This document shows positions 5,712 to 11,184 of a stretch of DNA of 11,184 bases, one piece after another. Where the stretch lies: the NCBI GenBank assembly GCA_022360075.1, contig JAKSDN010001095.1, positions 1 through 11,184 on the forward strand, in the 5' to 3' direction. The position numbers were made by a program, and so were the translations under genes. Below the pieces are notes generated by a model that ran no database searches, was not told the DNA's origin, and worked only from the letters and a program-made list of their open reading frames with translations. This DNA comes from Kiloniellales bacterium (GTDB lineage: Bacteria > Pseudomonadota > Alphaproteobacteria > Kiloniellales > JAKSDN01). Numbering within the stretch: position 1 is the first letter of the stretch; each line of letters begins with the position of its first letter.

Positions 5712-7187
5712 CTATCCGGCCTTCCCGAGATGAGCACCGTCCGTGTAGCAACGCGCCAGCGCCGCGGAAATCCGCGCGGTGAAGGCGCGTTCCTCGGGCG
5801 CCAGGCAGGCATGGCCTTCGGCGGCCGTCTGAAGCTCACGCTCGGCCTCGGCGAGATCTGTCCCGATGCACCGTCCACCGCTGACCACCGCCCTGCCAGC
5901 CACGTAAAGCGCGTCGAGATCCCGTCGGGTGCCACGGGCCATCAGCAGCTCGAAGGGATCGAGATCGTCGAGCAGCAGGTCCCGTGAGCAGCGTGACAGA
6001 TCGAAGACGGCGATATCGGCCGGCACGCCGGTGGCGATGGCACCGCCTCCCCTCTCGCCGTCGATCGCAACGGCACCGTCGCCCGACAGCGCGTTCAAAA
6101 AACCGCGCGCATCGAGGCCGTCGGCCGCCTCGCCCTGGTGCAGATAGAAGGCGAGGCGAAAATCGCGCAGTGCGTCGTCGCCGTCGTCGAGCGACATCGC
6201 GTCGAGCCCGAAGCCGTAGCGTAGGCCCGCGGACCGGATGCGAGCGAGCGGCGCCAGCCCGGAACGTAGCCGCAGGTTGGAGACGGTGTTGACCGCGAGG
6301 GTCACACCGCGTTCGGCGAGCAGGCGGCAGTCGTCCTCGTCGAGCCAGACGCCGTGCGCGACGGTCAGGCGCGGCGAGAGGAAGCCGAGGCCGTCGAGGA
6401 AGCGGACGAGGCCCTCCGGATAGATCGAGTCGCTCCAGCGCCGCTGGATCTCGGTCTCCAGCAGGTGCATGTGGATGCGGCGGTCGTGCCGGCGCGAGGC
6501 TGCCGCGATCGCGGCCAGGGTCTCGTCGCGGCACCACTGCGGGCCGATCGGGCCGATCTGGACGTGGAAGTCCTCGTCCTCGTGGGCCGCGGCGACGGCC
6601 TCGATGGCCGCGAGCTGCTCTTCGCCCGGCACGAATTGGGGGAGGCGCTCGCGCAGCCGCGCCCGGTCGGCTGGGTCGAGGTAGGGTGTCAGCACCTCCG
6701 GGCCGCCGTAGGCGACCGCGTTGCGGTCGAAGATCGGGCAGGAGAAAGCGACGCGCAGGCCGACCTCGCGCGCCGCCGCCTTCACGCGTCCGGCGTCCTC
6801 GACCAGTTGGTCCGCACGCAGCGCGTTGTGGCAATGCACGGTTGCGCCGATGCCGCTGCGCGCCATGCGGGCGAAGGCGACGCGCGCCGCCAGGTAAGGG
6901 TCGACCGGCGGCATGTGGCTTAGCGCCGGGATCCAGAGCTCCAGCGGCCGGTCGAGCGCGCCGAACGCCAGGGTCCTCAGCCCCCAACCGTGGTCGTGGG
7001 CGTTGACGAAAGCGGGCAGGGCGACCCGCTTCAACACCGAAGGGTCCGCCACCGGAACGGCCGCGATGGCGGCGATCTCGCGCCCCTTCAGGCGGATCTC
7101 CAGGGCATGGCTGGGCGGCGGCGCATCGCAGCCCAGCGCCGCGCCGACGCGGAGCGTCACATCTTCGTCCGGCGCATCCGAGCTCAC
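5712..7187 (-). CDS. Subtype III amidohydrolase (ATZ/TRZ, cytosine/guanine-deaminase-like)
   Basis: 491 residues from a GTG start at 7187, which overlaps the LysR stop in GTGA; no ATG is available before residue 92. The metal site is complete: H64 and H66 in NAHDHGWG, H241 in HMHLLET with nearby E244, H278 in VAHGVWLDE, and D329 in GFGLDAMSLDD. These residues define the single-metal deaminase/chlorohydrolase branch (guanine deaminase, SsnA, AtzB/TrzN relatives), with the small beta-sandwich domain formed by both ends of the chain (about 1-58 and 385-450). Reactions in this branch are hydrolytic deamination or removal of a ring substituent, often on heterocycles; the substrate here cannot be read from sequence. 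The final 45 residues are helical. Coupling to the LysR gene suggests a dedicated, inducible catabolic step. The open frame continues upstream through the LysR gene in another frame, but that part is a shadow. Confidence 0.9.
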   Translation of the reverse strand: MSSDAPDEDVTLRVGAALGCDAPPPSHALEIRLKGREIAAIAAVPVADPSVLKRVALPAFVNAHDHGWGLRTLAFGALDRPLELWIPALSHMPPVDPYLAARVAFARMARSGIGATVHCHNALRADQLVEDAGRVKAAAREVGLRVAFSCPIFDRNAVAYGGPEVLTPYLDPADRARLRERLPQFVPGEEQLAAIEAVAAAHEDEDFHVQIGPIGPQWCRDETLAAIAAASRRHDRRIHMHLLETEIQRRWSDSIYPEGLVRFLDGLGFLSPRLTVAHGVWLDEDDCRLLAERGVTLAVNTVSNLRLRSGLAPLARIRSAGLRYGFGLDAMSLDDGDDALRDFRLAFYLHQGEAADGLDARGFLNALSGDGAVAIDGERGGGAIATGVPADIAVFDLSRCSRDLLLDDLDPFELLMARGTRRDLDALYVAGRAVVSGGRCIGTDLAEAERELQTAAEGHACLAPEERAFTARISAALARCYTDGAHLGKAG

Positions 7188-8113
7188 GCCGCCGGCTCCG
7201 ACAGGCCGGCGATGCGCCCGATGTCGGCTTCGACCGATTGCAGATAGCCGCAAAGGTGGTCGAGCATCACCGCCGCGGCCGGCGAGGGCTGGCGGTCGGC
7301 GCTGACGAAGACGCCGATGCGCAGGGCCCGCAAGGCGGGATGGGCGAGCGGCACGAAGGTCAGATCGCCGGCCGCGATCTCCTGGAGATAGGCCAGCGGC
7401 GTGAAGAAGGAGCCGCCGATGCCGTTGAGGATCAGCTTTTTGTGGAACAGAAGCGACTCGCTGGTCGCCATCGGCGTGACCTTGAGCTTGCTCGCGGCCA
7501 TCTCCTCCTCGATCACCGGCATGGTGTCGGGCAGCCGGACCAGGGGATAGCCGGCGCAGTCGGCGAGGCTCACTTCCGCCCGTTCGGCGAGCGGATGCGA
7601 GGGCTTGACGATCAGGCCGAGCGGCGCGGCGATCGAGACCCGGCAGTCCAGGCGGCTCGCGCGCCGCGGCACGAAGCTGATGCCGATGTCGACATCGTCG
7701 TTGCGAAGGCCGCGCGTGATCGCGGTCGGCGAGCGCGCTTCGACGGTGCAGGTGATCAGCGGATAGGTGTTCAGGAAGTCGGAAATCGCGTTGGGCAGCA
7801 CGTCGATCAAGAGGGAATCGATCGCCCAGATCGTCACGCGGCCGCTGCGCAGGCCGCTGAGGGCCTGGATCTCGCCGCGCAGGCTCTCGAAGTCGGACAG
7901 CGTGCGGCGGATGTGGTCGAGCAGCAGCCGGCCCGCCGGGGTGAGCTCCACGCCCCGGGGCAGGCGGTGGAACAGCGTCGTGCCGAGGTCCTGCTCGAGC
8001 CGGATGATCTGGCGGTTGATCGCCGAGGAGGCGACGTTCAAGCGCTCCGCCGCCCGGCGCATGGAGCCGGTCGCGACCACCGCCTCGAAGTAGCGCAGGA
8101 CCGGCGCGTGCAT
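7184..8113 (-). CDS. LysR-type transcriptional regulator
   Basis: 309 residues from ATG at 8113. The N-terminal winged helix-turn-helix spans about 3-62 (LRYFEAVVATGS..AAERLNVASSAINRQI), with the recognition helix at about 28-37. The inducer-binding periplasmic-fold domain spans about 92-300. I chose 8113 rather than an in-frame ATG at 8179. The LysR fold starts here, GGGAG lies 8 nt upstream, and the extra 22 residues (rich in Pro) would be encoded by a tRNA-like relic. The stop overlaps the amidohydrolase GTG (GTGA). Known: LysR proteins usually sit divergently from their target and bind T-N11-A sites. Here regulator and enzyme share a strand, so autoregulation of the pair from a promoter in 8114-8390 is the likely arrangement (inference). 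The inducer is unknown, presumably the amidohydrolase substrate or product. Confidence 0.95.
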   Translation of the reverse strand: MHAPVLRYFEAVVATGSMRRAAERLNVASSAINRQIIRLEQDLGTTLFHRLPRGVELTPAGRLLLDHIRRTLSDFESLRGEIQALSGLRSGRVTIWAIDSLLIDVLPNAISDFLNTYPLITCTVEARSPTAITRGLRNDDVDIGISFVPRRASRLDCRVSIAAPLGLIVKPSHPLAERAEVSLADCAGYPLVRLPDTMPVIEEEMAASKLKVTPMATSESLLFHKKLILNGIGGSFFTPLAYLQEIAAGDLTFVPLAHPALRALRIGVFVSADRQPSPAAAVMLDHLCGYLQSVEADIGRIAGLSEPAA

Positions 8114-8125
8114 GACTGGGTCTCC

Positions 8126-8213
8126 CGGCGGTGGTGGGATCGAACCGACAACGGGCTCCTCCGTGCTCAAGGCCAACATCCTGTCGCTCCACCCATCAGA
8201 GAGTCGGATAGCC
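8126..8213 (-). pseudogene. Degenerate tRNA-like sequence
   Basis: Seen on the minus strand: a good T-loop GGTTCGATCC (8137-8146); an anticodon-type loop ATGTTGG (8173-8179) flanked by a partial stem (3 of 5 pairs); and a D-arm-like ACTC/GAGC pair (8201-8204 and 8186-8189) around an 11-nt loop containing GGG. Spacing between D-arm and anticodon arm is exactly that of a tRNA. Against function: the T-stem pairs only 3 of 5, the variable region is long, and the acceptor ends do not pair. It could be a decayed tRNA or chance; confidence is low. Confidence 0.25.
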
Positions 8214-8388
8214 CGGCATCAGCGAGACGTCGAAGAGTAGAGGCAACGCCCCCGTGCCGCCAAATGCCAACGTAGACCCGAAAGCAACTCTCAACGGCAG
8301 ATGTTGGTGGTCGCGGAGCCTGCTAAGCAAGAGGCAAGGATCAATCCGATCAGGTGGAATTACATCTTAAAGTTGCGGTGATGGAACT

Positions 8389-8535
8389 GCGGCAATACCA
8401 CCAAGCGTCCTTCGAGACGCCTGCTAAAGCAGGCTCCTCAGGATGAGGGAATTTCGTCATGCCACAAAGACTTCACTTCATCCTGAGGAGCGCCCGACAG
8501 GGCGCGTCTCGAAGGACGCTTGGTGGTATTGCCGC
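8389..8535. repeat. REP/BIME-like double-hairpin inverted repeat, copy 2
   Basis: Arms 8389-8446 and 8478-8535 (58 bp each) are inverted copies apart from their centres, with a 31-bp spacer. The inner design equals that at 2532-2648: CGTCCTTCGAGAC, mini-hairpin, CTCCTCAGGATGA. Mini-hairpins are 8419-8434 (GCCTGC/GCAGGC, loop TAAA) and 8490-8505 (GCGCCC/GGGCGC, loop GACA). The arms extend outward by an extra GCGGCAATACCACCAA that copy 1 lacks. The spacers of both copies contain ATGCCAC(C)AAA in the same orientation. It lies downstream of the ferredoxin gene and may end its transcript (inference). Confidence 0.9.
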
Positions 8536-8610
8536 GCTCCGCGTGTTCTTCTGCGATCTCTCGGCAGGCCCTAGGGACTTTCTTGTTCCGGCTGCGCCTT
8601 GGCTTCACAT

Positions 8611-8949
8611 CTAGTCCGCTGTCGCCCGCGCGGCGATCTCGGCCACGACCGGGTGGTCCTTATCGCTGGGCTCAACCTGTTTCGCGCCGCCGGGCGCGCC
8701 GTAGCCGGAGATCGCCGGGCCGAAGAACTCGGCGTTGATCTCGACCCACTTGAGCGACTCCATCGGCAGGTCGTTCTCGTCGTAGATCGCGGCCACCGGG
8801 CAGACGGTCTCGCAGAGGCCGCAGGCGATGCACTCGTCGGGATGGATGTAGAGCATGGCGCCGCCGGTGTAGATGCAATCGACCGGGCAGAAGTCGATGC
8901 AGGAGCCGTCCTTCACGTTCACGCAGGGCTCGGTGATGACGTAGGTCAT
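8611..8949 (-). CDS. fdxA: 7Fe-type ferredoxin (actinobacterial FdxA-like)
   Basis: 112 residues. Cysteines at 9, 17, 21, 25 and at 40, 43, 46, 50 match the [3Fe-4S][4Fe-4S] ferredoxins. By comparison with Azotobacter FdI, C9, C17 and C50 would hold the 3Fe cluster, C21, C40, C43 and C46 the 4Fe cluster, and C25 would be free. The FdI Cys11 equivalent is absent (V12), as in the Mycobacterium FdxA type, which the VDCIY and MLYI.PDEC blocks and the long C-terminal tail also resemble. Role: soluble one-electron carrier in the cytoplasm; its partner oxidoreductase or P450 is not in the window. No clear Shine-Dalgarno precedes the ATG. It follows the hydratase gene by 213 bp with a palindrome between, so it may be its own transcript. 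The symbol rests on family resemblance only. Confidence 0.9.
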   Translation of the reverse strand: MTYVITEPCVNVKDGSCIDFCPVDCIYTGGAMLYIHPDECIACGLCETVCPVAAIYDENDLPMESLKWVEINAEFFGPAISGYGAPGGAKQVEPSDKDHPVVAEIAARATAD

Positions 8950-9162
8950 GCGGTGCGGCGAGGTCTGAGGTGATGGACGCGGGTGTTTGGCTGATCAGGT
9001 GGCGACAGCCAGCGATCCTCACGCTTCGACAGGCCCAGCATGAGGGGAGATATCGTATCTTAGGGCTGCGCCCCTGTGCCCTCATCCTGAGCCTGTCGAA
9101 GGTTGAGGATCGCTCGGCCTTGCCGCTTCGCGAAGCCGACGAGCGGGAGGGTAGCGCCCGCC
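8950..9162. other. Spacer between hydratase and ferredoxin genes
   Basis: 213 bp, no gene. Just past the hydratase stop is a GCGGG/CCCGC hairpin (9143-9161), then the 12-bp palindrome GCTTCGCGAAGC (9125-9136), then the repeat at 9011-9114. The last 60 bp before the ferredoxin start show no clear promoter. Confidence 0.45.
9011..9114. repeat. REP-like inverted repeat of the CTTCGACAGGC...CAGGATGAGG type
   Basis: Arms 9011-9046 and 9079-9114 (36 bp) match at 32 positions in inverted orientation: AGCGATCCTCA, then CTTCGACAGGC, then CAG.ATGAGGG, with a 32-bp spacer. The ends (CCTTCGA and CTCAGGATGAGG) are shared with the repeats at 2532 and 8389, but the central mini-hairpin is missing. It lies between same-strand genes and could reduce read-through into the ferredoxin gene (inference). 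Confidence 0.85.
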
Positions 9163-9969
9163 TCACCGCCCGCTCCAAACCGGCGCGCGCTTCTCGGCGA
9201 AGGCACGTAGGCCCTCCGCCCGGTCCTCGCAGGCGAGCGCGGCGGAGAGCTCGGGCAGGCGCTGGGCCAGGGCGTCGTCGAGCCGGAGATGGCCCGTGCG
9301 CCGGGCCACGGCCTTGATCGCGCGCAGGCAGGCCGGGGCGCAGGCCAGCACGTCGGCGAGCCAGCGCTCGACCGCCGCGTCCAGCTCGGCGGCCGGCACG
9401 ACCTCGTTGAGGAAGCCCCAGCTCAGCGCCTCGGCGGCGCTGAAGCGGCGGCCGGTGAGCAGCACGCCCATAGCCTGGTGCAACGGGATCTGGCGAGCGA
9501 GCGCCGCCATGCCGCCCTCGAGCGGCATGAAGCCGACGCGCGGCTCGGGCAGGCCGAAGCTCGCGTGCTCGGCGGCGATGCAGATGTCGCAGCCGAGCAG
9601 CATCTCGAATCCGCCGCCCAGGGCGTGGCCGTTGATGCGTGCGATCACCGGCTTCGAAAAGCCCACGCGTGCCGCGATCCCGCCGAAGCCGTCGGGCCGC
9701 GAGCGGTGCCAATAGGCCAGGCCTTCGTCGCCGCCCTCCGCCTCCGCAGCGTCGGATTGCGCCTTGGCAGCCTTGAGGTCCGCGCCGGCGCAGAAGGCGC
9801 GCTCGCCGGCGCCTGTCAGCACCACGGCCCAGACCTCGTCTCGCGCCTCGATCTCGCGCCAGATCTCCTCGAGCCGCGCCTCGCTCGCCGGGTCGATCGC
9901 GTTCAGGCGCTCAGGACGGTCGATGGTCACCCGCGCGGTGTGACCGTCGAGTTCGAGGCGGACCGTCAC
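9163..9969 (-). CDS. Enoyl-CoA hydratase/isomerase (crotonase) family protein
   Basis: 268 residues from a GTG at 9969, overlapping the CoA-transferase stop in GTGA. Crotonase features: oxyanion-hole backbone at A63 in CAGADLK and G119 in the HALGGG loop. The two catalytic glutamates of true hydratases are E122 (GGGFEM) and E142 (GLPEPR), 20 residues apart as in rat enoyl-CoA hydratase (E144/E164). It should therefore add water across a 2-enoyl-CoA in the cytoplasm. PLEGG replaces the common PGAGG after the second Glu, which hints at a non-standard acyl chain. Translational coupling with a CaiB-family CoA-transferase suggests the two act on one acyl-CoA, as CaiB and CaiD do for carnitine, but a carnitine role is not shown. 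The longer open frame reaching 10254 is a shadow of the transferase gene. Confidence 0.93.
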   Translation of the reverse strand: MTVRLELDGHTARVTIDRPERLNAIDPASEARLEEIWREIEARDEVWAVVLTGAGERAFCAGADLKAAKAQSDAAEAEGGDEGLAYWHRSRPDGFGGIAARVGFSKPVIARINGHALGGGFEMLLGCDICIAAEHASFGLPEPRVGFMPLEGGMAALARQIPLHQAMGVLLTGRRFSAAEALSWGFLNEVVPAAELDAAVERWLADVLACAPACLRAIKAVARRTGHLRLDDALAQRLPELSAALACEDRAEGLRAFAEKRAPVWSGR

Positions 9970-11174
9970 TCGATCACCCCGCCGTCTTTGAGCCGCGCGA
10001 TCTCGGCCGGCTCGTAGCCCAGCTCGGCTAGGATCTGGGCGGAGTGTTCGCCCAGGCCCGGCGGCGCCTGACGGATCGCCAGCGGCGCGCAGGACATATG
10101 CACCGGCTGGCCCAGCACGCGCATCGAGCGTCCGCCCGGCAGCGGGCAGTCGACCACCATGCCGTTGACCGCGGTCTGCTCGTCGTCCAGCGCCTCCGCC
10201 AGCGTCTTGACCGGCGCGCAAAGCAGATCCTGCTCTTCCAGGCGCGCCAGCCAATGGGCCGTCGTGTTTGTCTTGAAGGCTTCGCGGAAGCGGGTCTGGA
10301 TCGTCTCCCGGTGTCGCCGCTGGCTCTCTAGATCGGAGTAGGTCGGCGAGAGGTCCTCGATCTCCAGCGCCGCGCAGATGTCGCGCAGCGGGTTCTCCTT
10401 GAAGGCGCCGACCAGCACCAGCGCGCCGTCCGCGGTCTCGAAGACGCCAGTGAGGGGCATGGCACCCCAGTTGAGGTCCTCGCCCTGATTGAGCCAGGCC
10501 GCGGCTTCCTGCATCTGCATGGCGAGCATGGAGTCGTAAAGCGAGACCTCGACGCGCTGGCCGCGCCCCGTTTTCTCGCGCTGGAGCAGGGCGGCCAGGA
10601 TCGCCTGCACCATGTGCATGCCCGCGGTGTAATCGCAGAGCGTCGTCGCGTAGATCGTGGTCGGTGTCTTGGGATCGGACTTGCGCGCCATCACGCCGCT
10701 CATGGCCTGGGCCAGCACGTCCTGGCCGCCCTTGTGCTCGTAGGGGCCGGAGGAGCCGAAGCCGGTGCCCTCGGCATAGATCAGCCGCGGATTGGCGGCG
10801 CTCAAAGTCTCGTAGTCGAGGCCCAGGCGCGCCATCACGCCGGGCCGGAAGTTGTTCACCACCACGTCGGCCGAGGCGATCAGATTCTGCACCACCGCCC
10901 GGCCCTCGTCGCTGCGCAGATTGATCGAGAGGCTGCGCTTGTTGCGGTTGAGGCTGCAGAAGATCGCGTTGCCCGGCATGCCCTCGTCCGCGGGCACGAC
11001 CAGGCGCGAGAGGTCGCCGGCGCCGGCGCGCTCGACCTTGATCACGTCGGCACCCATGTCGCCAAGAGTCTGGGTCGCGCTCGGCCCCATCATGACTTGC
11101 GTGAAGTCGACCACGCGCAGGCCCTCGAGCGGCGCCGGCCCGGTCTCGGGCGTTTCGGATCGGGCCGAAGACAT
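9966..11174 (-). CDS. CaiB/BaiF (class III) CoA-transferase family protein
   Basis: 402 residues from ATG at 11174, close to the roughly 400 typical of the family. Signature blocks: PLEGLRVVDFTQ (15-26), GADVIKVE (41-48), NRNKRSLSINL (76-86), NFRPGV (108-113) and REKTGRGQRVEVS (199-211). D181, in LCDYTAG, is the expected catalytic aspartate that forms the aspartyl-CoA anhydride in formyl-CoA transferase. Role: transfer of CoA between carboxylic acids, so activating a substrate without ATP. The start is near the window edge: a GTG at 11183 is also in frame and the ribosome site is not fully visible, so the N-terminus may be a few residues longer. The stop overlaps the hydratase start (GTGA). 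The acid activated cannot be told from sequence; carnitine-type, formyl/oxalyl and 2-methylacyl members all share these motifs. Confidence 0.93.
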   Translation of the reverse strand: MSSARSETPETGPAPLEGLRVVDFTQVMMGPSATQTLGDMGADVIKVERAGAGDLSRLVVPADEGMPGNAIFCSLNRNKRSLSINLRSDEGRAVVQNLIASADVVVNNFRPGVMARLGLDYETLSAANPRLIYAEGTGFGSSGPYEHKGGQDVLAQAMSGVMARKSDPKTPTTIYATTLCDYTAGMHMVQAILAALLQREKTGRGQRVEVSLYDSMLAMQMQEAAAWLNQGEDLNWGAMPLTGVFETADGALVLVGAFKENPLRDICAALEIEDLSPTYSDLESQRRHRETIQTRFREAFKTNTTAHWLARLEEQDLLCAPVKTLAEALDDEQTAVNGMVVDCPLPGGRSMRVLGQPVHMSCAPLAIRQAPPGLGEHSAQILAELGYEPAEIARLKDGGVIE

Positions 11175-11184
11175 CGTGACCACG

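Larger units (their letters stand above)
8114..8610. other. Non-coding region with tRNA-like relic and large palindrome
   Basis: 497 bp between the ferredoxin stop and the LysR start, with no supported gene. From about 8126 to 8213 the minus strand looks like a decayed tRNA, described below. From 8389 to 8535 lies the second double-hairpin palindrome. The part 8214-8388 is AT-richer than its surroundings and probably holds the LysR promoter, though I cannot assign boxes. The part 8536-8610 shows nothing recognisable. Confidence 0.55.

Noticed and set aside
3548..5782. A 744-codon plus-strand open frame across three minus-strand genes, and a 275-codon one at 78-905
   Set aside because: Both are antisense shadows of genes with clear catalytic motifs on the minus strand; their translations have no recognisable motifs and skewed composition, as expected in GC-rich DNA.
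8114..8179. Upstream ATG at 8179 for the LysR gene
   Set aside because: It adds 22 Pro-rich residues before the LysR fold and runs through tRNA-like sequence; ATG at 8113 has GGGAG at good spacing.
7188..8192. N-terminal extension of the amidohydrolase frame through the LysR gene (826 residues in all)
   Set aside because: The extra residues are Arg/Pro-rich and read out of frame through a clear LysR gene; the GTG at 7187 overlapping the LysR stop is the natural start.
9970..10254. N-terminal extension of the crotonase to 363 residues
   Set aside because: It overlaps the CoA-transferase in another frame and shows no crotonase sequence; GTG at 9969 gives the normal length.

Overview
The window is GC-rich DNA, very probably from an alphaproteobacterium of the Rhodospirillales/Kiloniellales kind. 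The support is a hopanoid-type squalene synthase gene (hpnC), GC-ending codon use, and intergenic palindromes built on the CCTTCGA...CTCAGGATGAGG ends that are widespread in alphaproteobacterial genomes. Every gene I can support lies on the minus strand, so transcription runs from high to low coordinates. The many long plus-strand reading frames are GC-rich shadows.

Layout in the direction of transcription. (1) 11174-9163: a CaiB/BaiF (class III) CoA-transferase overlaps an enoyl-CoA hydratase by four bases (GTGA), forming an acyl-CoA activation and hydration pair. A palindrome follows at 9011-9114, then a 7Fe-type ferredoxin (8949-8611). (2) 8610-8114 is non-coding. It holds a large double-hairpin palindrome and a degenerate tRNA-like stretch. 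(3) 8113-5712: a LysR-type regulator overlaps a subtype III amidohydrolase by four bases (GTGA), so both are likely made from one message. (4) 5711-5489 carries a perfect 22-bp inverted repeat. (5) 5488-2701: a methionine-synthase-II-like protein, a HAD hydrolase and a stand-alone class I glutamine amidotransferase lie in a row and probably share a transcript. (6) 2700-2394 holds a second copy of the double-hairpin palindrome and a doubtful N-terminus for the next gene. (7) 2393-967: an HD-domain phosphohydrolase and a phytanoyl-CoA-dioxygenase-family oxygenase. (8) 740-1: the N-terminal 246 residues of HpnC, cut by the window edge.

Functionally this is accessory catabolic and salvage metabolism next to the start of a hopanoid locus. 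I see no phage, transposase, CRISPR or defence genes, and no convincing new multi-gene system. The most informative non-gene signal is the pair of double-hairpin palindromes at 2532-2648 and 8389-8535, which show a compensatory base-pair change. Next are a possible frameshift at the HD gene N-terminus, the tRNA-like relic, and the LysR/amidohydrolase and CaiB/crotonase translational couplings.
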